Positions 21,993 through 36,580 of a DNA stretch of 64,000 bases are shown here, piece after piece (positions within the stretch are counted from its first letter, which is position 1; the number at the start of each line of letters is the position of its first letter). Origin of the DNA: Unio delphinus (Eukaryota; Mollusca; Bivalvia; Unionida; Unionidae); the NCBI GenBank assembly GCA_029339505.1, contig JAQISU010000022.1:20447001-20511000 (forward strand), in the 5' to 3' direction. The notes beneath the pieces were generated by a model that was not told the origin of the DNA, ran no database searches, and was given only the letters and a program-made list of their open reading frames with translations. Position numbers and translations under genes: made by a program.

Positions 21993-22330
21993 TTGAATTA
22001 TCGATTTTCTTGGTTCCATTCAAATGTATACATTAATCGGTTTGTTCAATTGTTTTAATGGTTCTTATGGGCTCTTAATGTGTCGATATAGTAATAATCA
22101 GTAAGGTACATATTTTTTAAAACCTTTATATCAATTTTGAATACTCTGTGCACATTAAGTTTTGATGAAGCTAGGAAATCAGAAATCCCGGATGGTATGT
22201 ATTGATTCTCGTCTTTTCCACACTAATATTATCAATTAAGATTGTAATTGATTTCCATATTTCTTTGTACGACAATGCATCTTCCATTCAAAAACCAAGT
22301 AAAATGTTAAATATTTAAATTCATTTACCA
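21223..22330 (-). other. Shared 5' module of LINE copy 1
   Basis: Inverted match to 30556-31540 (copy 2) and 56975-58320 (copy 3). It includes 'aactattttgtgatgtgaaaaattgctcag', a tetranucleotide tract and, outermost, 'tttaaatatttaacattttactt'. Homology stops at 22330, exactly where the arm of the large inverted repeat begins. It lacks roughly 250 bp present before ORF1 in copies 2 and 3. It may be LINE 5' UTR, or DNA duplicated along with the LINE. Confidence 0.7.
21637..21990. repeat. CTAT/CTGT/CTAC microsatellite and two (TA)n tracts
   Basis: CTAT, CTGT, CTAC then CTAT runs at 21637-21746, (TA)n at 21772-21855 and a second (TA)n at 21922-21990, separated by 66 bp of unique sequence. The first two are counterparts of tracts at 30835-31008 and 57517-57784. 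Confidence 0.95.
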
Positions 22331-22534
22331 ATCATGTACGTAAATAGTTTTTATACAGTTGATAATATAAGTCCAAGAGGACCTGTAGAGGTCCATGCAC
22401 CCATCTTACGATCTATAAAACGACCACCATCACATATTATCAATCCAAATACTTTGCATAAAAACAAGCAGGCAAGTACCAAATACGTTTTACCTTTGTA
22501 CAAAAACAACCATCATATTATCATTATCAAAATC

Positions 22535-22680
22535 AAATCAGTATAGTATTCCATAGGAATGATGCCATCCTTAACAATAAAAATCAGTATATTTTTCTAT
22601 AGGAATGATGCCATCCTTACCAATAAAGTCAGTATAGTTTTCTATAGGAATGATGCCATCTTTGACAATAAAAGCAGGGC
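22535..22680. repeat. About 50-bp tandem repeat in arm 1
   Basis: Units 'TATAGGAATGATGCCATCCTTA.CAATAAA.TCAGTATAGTTTTC' occur three times here and about five times in the matching place of arm 2 (26670-26890), so copy number has drifted since the arms separated. Confidence 0.9.
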
Positions 22681-23654
22681 TTAAAACAGTCCTTACAGTT
22701 AGATCGCCAGTTACGATACAATCAACGCTTTCAGATTTGAATTATTTTGTTTTCGTATTTTATCAAGAAATAATAATTTGTTAACAAATTGTACGTGAAT
22801 ATTGTACATCACAGTGCTATTTAATGCACCATATATAATTATTTACGATAATATAATATATACATGAAAATCAAAAATCAGTATGCTAACAAGGACACTT
22901 TTTCATACGGTAAAATGAGTTCAACACAAAACATAAAATCTTTATATATATAAAATATACAAGAAGATATTTGTAATGCAGACTTCCAATAGGGGCGTGG
23001 AGACGTCAAACAACAACAGAAAGAAGAATATGCATGACCCCTACTAGAAAATGCTAAAACTGAGAGCGAAATAAACTAATTTTTAAAGAAAAATTCCTTG
23101 ATTTGGTGACAAAATGAAACATTAGCTATAAGAGCTGATCATGGACCTTTTGCCCCATATAAGAATGTCCTTACCAGCCCAATATACAATTTAGATTGAA
23201 TTTATTTATTGACTGGTGTATTCATTGCCAACTTAAAAGTAACGTAAATTGTCACAAGGCTCTACTGTTATGAAATGTAAGATTTTGCACAAACTACTTC
23301 CCACGTGTTTTTGTTTCTTCGTACAACTATTATGACTTTTGAACAGAAGTAGAAATTTGAGTTGTTTTATACATGGTCTCTCCATATTTAGACTAGTAAT
23401 ACGTTTAACACTGTGTTTATCTCAATACCTTACACAAATTAACAATCGGCTGCCTTATGTTTTCTTCTCAAGGACATTTCATTGGCAGGCAGATTAGGTA
23501 TACTTGATTTAACCGCGGTGCTAACTTGTTCGAGATCTCTGAATCAATACGTTATGTGCAAGACCTGGATTATATTAGACTCACGCGAGATCTGAAGTCA
23601 TTGTTACATTTATACCGAAGTCAATCACAGCTACTTGAAATTTCGTGGGATCAT

Positions 23655-23925
23655 TCAGTTGACACAGTACAATACAATACAATATAGTACAATTTAATAC
23701 AATACAATGCAATACAATACAATACTGTTCAATTCAGTTCAATTCAATACAATACAATATAATGCAGTGCAATACAATACTAAACAATACAATACAATAC
23801 TATTCAATTCAGTTCAATTTGCAATACAATACTATTAAATTCAATTCAATTCATTATTATTCAGTTCAGTTCAATTCAATTCAATACAGCACAATACAAT
23901 ACAGTACAATATAATATGCAGAAAA
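23655..23925. repeat. CAATA/CAATT-type low-complexity tract
   Basis: Irregular 5-bp motifs (ACAAT, TCAAT, TCAGT) over about 270 bp. A shorter reverse-complement version sits at 25785-25848, at the inner end of arm 2. Confidence 0.9.
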
Positions 23926-25784
23926 CTCTCCGATCAGCATGGGTTTTTGTTTTGTTTACTAAAGACGAGCTATACTGTAGCGCTTTTATGGTGATGCGAC
24001 GGTTTCGAACGTTTAACCATTAGTTTTCACCAAGGATATGCAATTTGCTGACGTTGATACACACGAGTAACTGAATAATGGTATTGAATGTCGCATGAGA
24101 TTTCAGGCGTATGATTTTAAGATCAAAACCAGTGACATGCCGTTTTATTCTGCAACCAAGCCCAAAAGCAACAACAAAAAAGAAATGACGCAATCAAACG
24201 TTGTAATTTGGATCGAGTTACCATAAAGATTACCTTAAACTGTTTTGTATCCTATTTCATAAATGTACTATACATACACACACACACACACACAAATATA
24301 TTGTACACAACGACACTCTCTCAGACAAAGGCCCCAAAGGAGTTATTAATTAAATGTTTTCTTGCTACAAGCAAACCTAAGAAATGAATCAACCCAGCAA
24401 AAATGTTATTATGTATGAGAAAATATTTTCGTTTTATTCTGACATTCGGGTCCTAAGTTTGGATCTATTACATAAATAATTTCCAAAATTGTTGAGTAAC
24501 TGGAGATTTAAAGAACAAATACGCAATATTTGTTCTCTCCTTACAAAAGTAGCCGTTTACAATATCATCATAGTGAATGTGTGGTTTGCTGCAACATTTA
24601 TATTAAGAACTTTCAAATCAGGTTCGTATGGCTTTTACAAAACCTTAGGAAAAACAAATGAAAGCTTCATCATCACTTGCACAGTTTAAATGCAATGACA
24701 AAATGTCATGTTTACAATTTCGTTTTCTTGCCTAAAATAATGAAGTTTGACCGACATAAAAACTCAGAGAAATACATTTTTTGTTGACCTTTACCAAACT
24801 GTTTACTTTCGCTTCGTCCTATTACTTAGTTGAAGACGATGGATGGAGTCATATCAGATGGGATCCAAATTTCCTCAGAGATATTAAAAAATTGTTCTTA
24901 AAGTTTAACTTAACTCTCTAAGTTTTCATTGACCATGGCAAAGATTTTGTTTCACATTTAAGAAATCTTTTGTAAAATTAACAAGCATTCACAATGTCAT
25001 CTAATGTAATGAACATTGTGTTTTCTAATCCTACCCAGATTAAAAAGAATAAAATAAAACCAAGCAAGATGGAATCGGAATTCAGAAAGCTTTCGCTTCA
25101 GAGGGATGGGAGCGGAGGGGAAGGGAACGGAAAGGAAACAAGTATAAAAAGAGGAAGAAGAGAAAAATATAACAAATACAGATGCAGAAAATTGCTGGAA
25201 ATTCGAAATGGTCAAGAGAACATTAGACATTCCTAAAGTGTACTTACTTGCATAGCTTGTCAAACATTGATTACAAGTACAGACAAGGAATGGGTTATCG
25301 ATGTTCATTTGCTGGTGTTTTCTGTCAGTTCGTCAGTTTAAGAATCATGGTGTTTGAGTCCTATTTAACTAGCTTTTAGACTTACTGTTCGTGAACCATT
25401 AAAGTTATTAAAAGAGAAACGTCTTTCTAAGGAAGATTCCAAGATTAATCTACTTGATTATGTCTCTGATTTCAAATATGAGTTGTCAAAGACGTGTGAA
25501 GTAGCGATAACTAATTTACACTGTCAGAATTGAAATTAAGGTACGATGCAAATACAAAGGAAAGTATTTTTCAACCTAGTGATAGGTTCTTGCCTCAACA
25601 TTCTCTTCGAGCTAAAGTAAATGGTCATTGTACATTTGAAAAGAGCATAAATGCATTACAATACATTATTTATTGTCCTGAAAGGCGGAAACAGAAACAA
25701 ATTTGTGTTTTAAATATGTTAAACAGTTATTCTTCTTGTTATAACCCAGTTCAATATTCACTGCATTATATTGTTTTTTATTGA
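23926..25784. other. Spacer of the inverted repeat, no gene seen
   Basis: AT-rich DNA with a short (CA)n at 24275-24293 and several ORFs of 66-103 codons without recognisable motifs. No transposase, integrase or terminal signals were found. Confidence 0.45.
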
Positions 25785-27085
25785 ATTGAATTGAACTGAA
25801 TTGAATAGTATTGTATTGTATTGCATTGTATTGTATTATATTGTCTGCCTGCCAATGAAATGTCCTTGAGAAGAAAACAAGGCAGCCGATTGTTAATTTG
25901 TGTAAGGTATTGAGATAAACACATTGTAAAACGTATTACTAGTCTAAATATGGAGAGACCATGTATAAAACAACTCAAATTTCTACTTCTGTTCAAAAGT
26001 CATAATAGTTGTACGAAGAAACAAAAACACGTGGGAAGTAGTTTGTGCAAAATCTTACATTTCATAACAGTGGAGCCTTGTGACAATTTACGTTACTTTT
26101 AAGTTGGCAATGAATACACCAGTCAATAAATAAATTCAATCTAAATTGTATATTGGGCTAGTAAGGACATTCTTAAATGGGACAAAAGGTCCATGATCAG
26201 CTCTTATAGCTAATGTTTCATTTTGTCACCAAATCATGGAATTTTTCTTTAAAAATTAGTTTATTTCGCTCTCAGTTTTAGCATTTTCTAGTAGGGGTCA
26301 TGCATATTCTTCTTTCTGTTGTTGTTTGACGTCTCCACGCTCCTATTGGAAGTCCGCATTACAAATATCTTCTTGTATATTTTATATATATAAAGATTTT
26401 ATGTTTTGTGTTTAACTCATTTTACCGTATGAAAAAGTGTCCTTGTTAGCATACTGCTTTTTGATTTTCATGTATATATTATATCATCGTAAATAATTAT
26501 ATATGGCGCATTAAATAGCACTATGATGTACAATATTCACGTACAATTTGTTAACAAATTATTATTTTTTGATAAAATACGAAAACAAAATAATTCAAAT
26601 CTGAAAGCGTTGATTGTATCGTAACATACGATCTAAATGTAAGGACTGTTTCAAGCCCTGCTTTTATTGTCAAAGCTGGCATCATTTCTATAGAAAACTA
26701 TACTGATTTTATTGGTAAGGATGGCATCATTTTTATAGAAAACTATACTGATTTTTTTGTTAAGGATGGCATCATTCCTATAGAAAACAATACTGATTTT
26801 ATTGTTAAGAATGGCATCATTCCTATATAAAACTATACTGATATTATTGTTAAGGGTGGCATCATTCCTATAGAAAACTATACTGATTTGATTTTGATAA
26901 TGATAATTTTTTTGTACAAAGGTAAAACGTATTTGGTACTTGCTTGCTTGTTTTTATGCAAAGCATTTGGATTGATAATATGTGATGGTGGTCGTTTTAT
27001 AGATCGTAAGATGGGTGTAATGACCTCTACAGGTCCTCTTGGACTTATATTATCAACTGTATATAAACTATTTATGTACATGATT

Positions 27086-28180
27086 CTAAAGGCTTTAGCA
27101 AGATAAATCAGGGGAGATAACAACCCTTATTGAACAGGGCTATAGGGCTGTGATACCATAATGATGGTCACATTATGTGGATTTAGTAAACAAAGTCCAT
27201 TCAGTTGATGACTCTTCCGTGATGTCATACATCATTAGTATATATGTTTTGTATTATCACGTAGTAGTTATAGTTTACCTATAGTATGTGCAGTTTCATA
27301 TTTATGATTTTACCACACGTTAAAATATCACTTTATATGATTCTGATTGTTCCAAATAAGCCCATGAAAGTATTGTGCAGTATTCTCTTTACTGATTGAC
27401 TGGGATAGTGAAAGAACGTTTTAAAGCCAGCCTTCTGGAATATTTGTTTTGAATGATCATTTTCGGCTGCCATTTGTGAACTAGAGTCGCGAAAGGAAAT
27501 TGAGGAAAATTATCTCGGCTGTCTGAATATGGATATGTTAATCCCATAGGAGCTTGTAATGTCATGTTAAACAATATTGAAATGAGAAAAATGGCGTAAA
27601 ACTACAAGTCAAGAACAACAATGAAACGTACAACTAAGGGTATTGCTTATTTTATGGCGGTGGAGGGGGGCAGCGGTATATTTGTAACATATAGAATCCA
27701 ATGTATATACAAGCGTGCGACAGTAATAAGGAGCAGTGTTCATACGTCAAAAAACAATTTATTATTTTGGGATAATCTATACACATATTCAGCTTTGAAA
27801 ATGCAAATACTTATTTCTGTCTTTATTTTGCTGCCTATTTGATAACAAATTTTAAGATTTGGTACTGGTTGTTTCGATATTATTATTTATACATAATCAC
27901 GTGAACACCGATACCATATCAGCTGTTGCACACAATTTCACTTTTGATTCACGTCGACTGGGTGGCTGTCAATATCCAGTGCCTCATTATTCGCCAATAG
28001 CAAGGAAGTTATCATTTCCAACAAGCAACGGTGATCATGTGAACATGCAGCGTGTGTACTCTTGTTCCACAGCTAACAATTCCAGAATATTTGGGTGTAC
28101 CTAATCTTCACTGTGATTGTCAGAATTCACGATGAATGATTTAGTGAAAAGTGATTGTAATGCCTATCCGATCACAAATC
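27086..28180. other. No gene seen
   Basis: Begins with 'GGGGAGATAAC', a short motif frequent in mollusc intergenic DNA and also present reversed at 11474-11484. ORFs of 61-81 codons lack support. Confidence 0.4.
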
Positions 28181-28184
28181 CACA

Positions 28185-29055
28185 CTCACATATACTGTAT
28201 ATTAATCCACACTCACACTTAGTGTACATTAATCCACACGCACAGAGACTATAAAAATCTACACTCATATTCATCAACACCACTCATATACACTGTAAAT
28301 TAATCCACACTCACACATATTGTATATTAATCAACACTCATGCATACTGTATATTAGTCAACACTTATACATACTGCATATTAATCAACACTAATTCCTA
28401 CCGTACATTAATCCACAATAATGCTTTTTGTCTAATTGCACAATCATCCATGATACTGTATATTAATCCACTCATACATACTTTAGATTAATCCACACTC
28501 ATACATATTGTATTTAATCCACACTCACACATAGTATACATTAATCCACACTAAAACATACTATATATTAATCCACACTCACTCATAGTGTACATTAATC
28601 CACACTAATACATAATGTGTATATTAATCCACTCATTCATATTGTATATTATTCAACACTTATACATACTGTATCTTAATCAACACTCATTCATAATGTG
28701 TATTAATCCACAATAATCCTTATTGTATTATTTTACATTCATGAATCATAAAGTATATTAATGCACACTCATACACATGCATATTTATCCACACTCATAT
28801 ATACTGTATATTAATTCACACTCATTCATACTGTATATGAATTCACAATAATTGTTATTGTATATTAATCCACACATTTATGCTGTATATTAATCCACAA
28901 TAATGCTTATGTTATTAATCCATACTCATACATACTGAATATTAATCCAAAATCATAATACTGTATATTAATCCACACTCATACATACTGTATATTAATC
29001 AACACTTATACATACTGTATATTAATCAACACTCATTCCTACTGTATATTAATCC
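28185..29055. repeat. 27-31 bp minisatellite, about 30 copies
   Basis: Diverged units of the form ATTAATCCACACTCATACAT then ACTGTATAT repeat over about 870 bp with frequent small indels. Unit spacing varies and there are no unique spacers, so it is not a CRISPR-like array. Confidence 0.95.
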
Positions 29056-29412
29056 CCTTTGGCTGTTTCGTCTGCACGAAATTCGTCTCGACTTAATTCG
29101 TAGCTGTATCCTATTTCTTAGAGTTAAAATACCATTCATGTCAAGAGTATACAGAGGGGACGCTGTGGACCACACATATATATATATACATGTATATAAT
29201 CTAACGGCATTGTTATCTGCTCGAGGTCATCTCTTTAGAAGCAGGTTTCTCGAAATCGGCTAGACGAATTTTCTTAAAACTTTCTATACTGTTAGAAATG
29301 GGTCTTTTCTCGAAACAGTGTAAGAGGTCTTGAAATCAAAATTCTCTAAGTAAGATTCCCTTGAGTAGAAACTCTTTATACCGTTCAGTAACATTGGCAT
29401 GGTTTCTCATAC
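29056..29412 (-). repeat. Repeat family M, inverted copy
   Basis: Reverse complement of the roughly 360-bp unit also found at 29413-29800, 55400-55767 and 55768-56215. Landmarks are 'agacccatttctaacag', 'tttcgagaaacctgc', a (TA)n centre, 'cccctctgtatactctt' and 'gacgaaacagcc'. Together with the next copy it makes a head-to-head inverted pair. Confidence 0.8.
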
Positions 29413-29800
<388 letters not shown>

Positions 29801-30830
29801 GCGCCTTGGGGGGCTGGGGGTGTCGATGTTTATCAGGGTTATAGTGAAAATAAATGCAGAGATCATATTTGTAGGTCTTCCTGGTCGTATTGAATCTGTT
29901 TCACCTGGATCATGCAATATTCGTTTTTGAACTATCAACACTTCGTGTCGCAAGTGTATATTGGCAAAAAAAGATTTAATTGCCGGTATAGTTACTTAAA
30001 CCAGATAATTACCTCAGGAATGGAGGAAAACCACAAAACTGCTAACAAAAATTAATGTCGTGTCAAATTACAGGCAAGTGAAAAGGTGACAACATTGAAG
30101 CATACGATATCATGTTCAATGAACAAAGGACATACACGTCAGACTTGACCTATAGGGAACCTTTCCAAGGCTACATCCTGTTACTATATCAAGAACACAC
30201 CATGACAGAGGCAACTTTTGTTGCTAATTCATCCGGAGTCATGTTGCATTTGACTATAATGATTGGATATGAACTAGTATGTTTTCTTAGAATTGTGTTT
30301 TATGCAAGGAAGACATTTTTAAAAATGAATATAATACTATTGAAATACATGACTGCATTATTATATTTGCCGATGATACTGCAATGTTTTCAGAATCTTT
30401 AAAGTTTGCAAAAATTGTTTAATACGTTGAATAATTGTTGTCGCAAAGTGACATGGAGGTTGTGTTAATAAACACAATTTAAAAACAAAATTCAGTTGTC
30501 GATGTCGGTTTTCAAACTTGGAATTTTTTTGTGCTATGACGTACCTTTGTCACTGGTAAATGAATTTAAATATTTAACATTTTACTTGGTTTTTGAATGG
30601 AAGATGAATTGACGTACAAAGAAATCAGGCAAATCAATTACAATCTTATTTGATAATATAAGTCTAGAAAAGAAGAGAATCAATACATACCGACCAGGAT
30701 TTCTGATTTACTAGCTTCATCAAAACTTAATGTGCACAGAGTATTCAAAATCGATATAAAGTTTTTAAAAAAATCTGTGTGTTACTGATTATTACTATAT
30801 CGACACATAATATCGTCTATGTCTCTAACA

Positions 30831-30865
<35 letters not shown>

Positions 30866-30884
30866 AGAAATGCAATTTGGACCT

Positions 30885-30938
<54 letters not shown>

Positions 30939-31530
30939 GATAGATAGATAGGTAGGTAGGTAGGTAGGTAGACAGACAGACAGACAGACAGAGATAGATA
31001 GATAGATAAAAGACACTCATGTTTTATATATACTGGTTGTATTTGATATCAGAACTCGAAATATCAAAAATGAAAAAATTACAAGAACAGCAGCGATTAG
31101 TTATAATTTGAAAATCCTTATTAAATTATTCAAGACTAATTTCATTCTTCTAATGAATCATCAGGATGGCTGCCATGATGCCATATAGAAAGCAGCAGCA
31201 ACAGTTAAATCCAGGAATATCTGTGTGTTTAATTCATCATCCATGAAATAAATTTGACCAAAAGGCTACATCATGTGTCTTTTCAAGCATTTTGGACATT
31301 ATTTTTCTCTTTCAATACAATGCAATAACTATTTTGTGATGTGAAAAATTGCTCAGTCTGCAGCCAGAATCAACATGTTGGATTGTGATTTCTTTGTTCT
31401 ATGGATTTTCAAAACATAGGATTATTAATCAGTTGTGGTGTATTCTTTGCAAGTCAGTAGAAATGTATTCATTCCAAATTTCAATGAGGAAAGGAGTATT
31501 AATATCGTCTATGTCTCTAACATTCAGATT

Positions 31531-31612
<82 letters not shown>
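29801..31612 (+). other. Left part of duplicated module (copy 2)
   Basis: Collinear with 56216-58376: 'gtcgatg.ttatcagggttatagtga', 'tttcacctggatcatgcaatattcg', 'accatgacagaggc', 'cattttacttg.tttttgaatggaagat' and 'atcaggatggctgccatgatgcc' occur in the same order. Contains (TA)n at 30835-30861, GATA/GGTA/GACA microsatellite at 30887-31008 and (TA)n at 31537-31612. No coding region is supported; a 96-codon ORF at 30112-30402 is not conserved in the partner copy. Confidence 0.85.
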
Positions 31613-31615
<3 letters not shown>

Positions 31616-32067
31616 CATAACCGACTTTTGATCCGGAAATCGGATTCCACCGAATAGTATGAACTTCCGATTAATCGGAGTCCGACAAGGCAGGAACGAC
31701 CGATTCGGATAATAAAAATAATAAAGTTGAATTTCTATAGCACCATGTCTAACACTGCGTGTCATTCGATAGTGCGTTAATAAAGTTAAATATAAAGTCA
31801 GAAAAGTCCAATATGGTCAACACAACCACGTTGTGAGGCAATCTATTTGAACTGGCGGGTAAAAACTGGAAACGAAGCCGGATATGGTAAAGTACTAAGT
31901 CACATGCTAGACACGGCAAAACTAGATACCAGAAACCCGGAAACGGAAGATGAAATTTTTTAGAAAAAAGAAATACGGATTTAGCATTTCAGATTAATTG
32001 AATCGTATCCGGAATGGGAAGAAATCCGGAATCGGAAATCGGTAGAAAATGCTAATCGGTTATGCCC
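31613..32067 (+). mobile_element. TIR element (MITE) a, 455 bp
   Basis: Starts GGGCATAACCGA and ends TCGGTTATGCCC, a perfect 12-bp terminal inverted repeat, with further 'CCGGAAATCGG' motifs near both ends. Flanked by TA on each side, consistent with a TA target site as in Tc1/mariner-type MITEs. Non-coding. The left flank is a (TA)n tract, the right flank is satellite DNA. Confidence 0.85.
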
Positions 32068-32069
32068 TA

Positions 32070-34330
32070 ATCTATATACAGAAAACAAATCACATAGTTC
32101 TATATCAATCGAGATTCATCTACCAAAGTTGAGATCTCTGAAATCAGATAATTCCAACTTCGTTAAGCTGCATCTCTCAACATATATCCATATACACATA
32201 GCTATAACTATCCACATTAACAAACATACATCGAGATATTTCAATCCAAATACAACTATCTATATCGATGTTTTGCAATTCAGTTAGATTCACTCTTTAC
32301 CTGAATATTACATTTACATATGATAATCTACGTAGACTAATATATATCTACGTATTTCCATGTACGTGCAGACGTATCTATATACATATAACAAACTACA
32401 TGAATATAAATCTGACAACATATAAGCTTATGTTTGAAGATATATCTGTAGAACGAAACCAAATTACATAGTGCTACATGTATATCAATCGAGATACATA
32501 TATCAACGTTGATGTGGTTGAATACAGATGTTTCCAGATTCATTAAGATGTTTATCGCAACATAAATCCATCTACACAAACCTATAACTATCCATATTTG
32601 CTAGAAAAGATCGAGATATTTCAATCCAAATATATTCATCTACGTTGCGGTGTTTCAATTCAGGTAGATTCACTTTCTTGGTGATAAATCTATCTACATA
32701 TGACAGTCTACATAGACTGATAGATCTCTACATTATACCATCTGTGTGAAGATATATCGATAAGCATATTACAAACAACATGAAGATAAATCTGACAATA
32801 TGTAAGCTTATATCTGGAGACATATCTATAGACAGAAACCAAATCACATAGTTCTATATCAATCGAGAGTCATCTATCAAAGTTGAGATCTTTGAAATCA
32901 GATAATTCCAACTTCGTTAAGCTGCATCTCTCAACATATATCCATATACACATAGCTATGACTATCCACATTAACAAACATACATCGAGATATTTCAATC
33001 CAAATACAACTATCTATGTCGATGTTTTGCAATTCAGTTAGATTCACTCTTTACCTGAATATTATATCTACATATGACAATCTACGTAGACTAATATATA
33101 TCTACGTATTTCCATCTACGTGCAGACGTATCTATATACATATAACAAACTACATGTTGATAAATCTGACAACATATAAGCTTATGTTTGGAGATATACC
33201 TGTAGAAAGAAACCAAATTACATCTTGCTATATCAATCGAGATTCATATATCAACGATGATGTGGTTGAATACAGATGTTTGCAGCTTCGTTAAGATGCT
33301 TATCTCAACATATATCCATCTACACAAAGCTGTAACTATCCATATTTACTGGAATAGATCGAGATATTTCAATCCAAAAATATATTAATCTACGTTGCGT
33401 TGTTTCAATTCAGGTAGATTCACTTTCTTGGTTATAAATCTATCTACATATGACAATCTACGTAGACTGATAGATCTCTACATTATTCCATCTGCGTGAA
33501 GATGTATTGATATGCATATTACAAAGAACATGAAGATGAATCTGACAACATGTAAGCTAATCTCTGGAGACATATCTATAGACAGAAACCAAATCACATA
33601 GTTCTATATCAATCGAGATTCATCTATCAAAATTGAGATCTCTGAAATCAGATAATTCCAACTTCGTTAAGCTGCATCTCTCAACATATATCCATATACA
33701 CATAGCTATGACTATCCACATTAACAAACATACATCGAGATATTTCAATCCAAATACAACTATCTATATCGATGTTTTGCAATTCAGCTAGATTCACTCT
33801 TTACCTGAATATTACATCTACATATGAGAATCTACGTAGACTAATAAATATCTACGTATTTCCATGTACGTGCAGACGTATCTATATAATATAACAAACT
33901 ACATGAATATAAATCTGACAACATATTAGCTTATTTTTGGAGATATATCTGTAGAACGAAACCAAATTACATTGTGCTATATGAATCGAGATACATATAT
34001 CAACGTTGATGTGGTTGAATACAGATGTTTGCAGCTTCGTTAAGATGCTTATCTCAACATATATCCATCTACACAAACCTATAACTATCGATATTTACTA
34101 GAATAGTTTGAGAAATTTCAATCCAAATATAGCCATCTACGTTGCGGTGTTTCAATTCAGGTAGATTCACTTTCTTGGTGATAAATCTATCTATATATGA
34201 CAATCTACGTAGACTGATATATCTCTACATTATTCCATCTGCGTGAAGATGTATCGATATACACATGACAAACTACAAGAAGATAAGTCTGACAACATGT
34301 AAGCTTATGTCTGGAGAAATATCTATATTA
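32070..34330 (+). repeat. About 374-bp satellite with A-B dimer order, six monomers
   Basis: The phrase 'ATATCAATCGAGA(T/G)(A/T)CAT' recurs near 32105, 32485, 32857, 33231, 33607 and (as 'ATGAATCGAGA') 33980, giving steps of 380, 372, 374, 376 and 373 bp. Types alternate: A monomers continue 'AAAGTTGAGATCT.TGAAATCAG', B monomers continue 'ACG.TGATGTGGTTGAATACAG'. The A-B pair (about 748 bp) is therefore the higher-order unit, present three times, with B truncated by the second MITE. Confidence 0.93.
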
Positions 34331-34912
<582 letters not shown>

Positions 34913-34959
34913 TAACATCATGCACTATATCTTATACCATAGTTACAGCTATTGCAATA

Positions 34960-36580
34960 ATGTCAACTTTCTCACCCTCTTCTCCCTCTTAACATTTTTC
35001 ATTTGATTTGAGGGATTCTCTGGTGCAGAGCAAGACCTTCCTGTTAAGGACTATTTAGAGGGTATCATATACCATGTGAATCATTTAAATTCAACTAATT
35101 GCACAATAACATTTTTGACAACTGGATTTTACCATCAGTTTCTGGACAAACTAAAAAGGTATTCACTTTTTATCATTCCAGTCGATGTTTACTATTACAA
35201 CGCATGCTGATGGACCCAAAATGTGTACTTACTTTTAATTGTGCTGCAAGTCTAATGGAAGTTAGAGGTTTAGGGTCAATGAAATGGAAAGAAGAACCTC
35301 ATCAGAATGGCTACTAAACTATTTTTATAATCCCCTACCAGTGGGGATAGTTTCAACTCCACACGTTTATTAGATCTAGTGGACTCAAATCAGAGTTGTA
35401 GTCATAGAAATCAAGAATTATCTGATGAGAGAGCTGAAACACTTTCTAGGGCTCCTGCAATGAAGAGCACTCCAACTATGACCCCTACAGAGGGACCTAG
35501 TAAAGATCATAGACAGCCCTCTACATGTATGTGTAGTACTGACCTGCTGCTGATTGTTATATAAACACTCCAGAAACAAGTAGGCAAGGTGCAAAAACAG
35601 ATTGACAAGCTATAAATGAAAAGGTTAAATTAGCTGCCCAGAGAGGGAAACCTTTGACTATCAGCAGACATTCACAAACCATTGGTTCTAAACCTATGTC
35701 TCTTAGTAAAAGTGTAGACATCTGAATTATTGCCAAAAGAAAACCCAGTGCAGTTTTCCAACTCTGTCACTCATTCAGCCAGAAGTAATAAAGCACCATA
35801 CAAACCAATATCAATGCAAAGTAAACATACTACTTTGTCTTCTATCAGCAAAGATAACATCCTCCTTATTCGTAGTTCTATTTTACATGGAACTAACAAC
35901 AGAGGACTGAGGCACTGTGTTAGAAAGCATGCCATTTGAGGTGCCAAAATACAGACAATACTGGAAGATATAAAAATATATGATCTCTCCAACTTTACTA
36001 AAAAGTACTCAATAATGGAGGGAACAATGCCAGTGAAGGGACCGATCTAGAACTTTTTGAAGAACTATATGTCCAATTACTTAATTACATTCATAAGCAA
36101 AATCAAAGATGTCAGGTTGTTTTGTGTGAAATGGCCCCCAGGGGAGATTGTGATGTGTTAGATATCAATGAGGTTATCCGAAGGCTGGCAAGTGAAAGGA
36201 AGTGATATTGTTTATAATTACATGAGTTTCCTGGATGAAGAGGGACAAGTGATGCAACATCTATTTGGAAAAAGACATAAGATACACCTGTCTACAAATG
36301 GGTGAAAAAGCTGGCAAAAACTATAAATGCAGTCATTCATGTAGGCTGGTCTTACAGTCACACTACAAACTTCATCCGTCCCCATAAACGCAATGTAGGT
36401 CAAAACAACATCAGACAATATGGTCAGCCATATCAATACAGGCAGTACACTATGGGATGTGATTACTGTGGTGAGATCAAACATTCAGCACAGAAATGCA
36501 GGCACAGACAGCCAATATAATGCCATCAGTGTGTTAGCTTTGGACACAAAAGCCAAAACTCACACTAGATTTATGGAATA
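34960..36580 (+). pseudogene. LINE copy 2 ORF1
   Basis: Same domain order as copy 1: leader [10 protein letters not shown], early stop within the leader, Ser/Pro region, RSSILHGTNNRGLRHCVRKH (SGNH block I, Gly before SS changed to Arg), GGNNASEGTD (block III), then 'KIHLSTNG' followed by a stop, and the knuckle CDYCGEIKHSAQKC. The second knuckle is separated by a TAA at 36518-36520. Frame changes occur at the same positions as in the other two copies. Not translatable as one protein. Confidence 0.8.

Larger units (their letters stand above)
22331..27085. repeat. Large inverted repeat, arms about 1.2-1.6 kb
   Basis: Arm 1 (22331 to about 23494, extending weakly to 23925) is the reverse complement of arm 2 (about 25785-27085). 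Clear anchors are 'cagttgataatataagtccaagaggacctgtagaggt', 'gttaacaaattgtacgtgaatattgtaca', 'ttcatttattgac' and 'aaggacatttcattggcaggcaga'. Identity is about 90% or more by eye. The arms share a 70-codon ORF ending in VLPLYK, which I regard as non-coding. Arm 1 has about 165 bp near 23495-23660 that arm 2 lacks. No transposase in the spacer. It could be a foldback transposon, a hairpin-mediated inverted duplication, or TIRs of a large non-autonomous DNA transposon. Confidence 0.8.

Noticed and set aside
22334..22546. 70-codon ORF conserved in both arms of the inverted repeat (also 26878-27123)
   Set aside because: Conservation is explained by DNA duplication of the arms; it has no recognisable motif and no sign of codon-level constraint.
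28185..29055. CRISPR-like array
   Set aside because: Units are contiguous and diverged with no unique spacers; the genome is eukaryotic.
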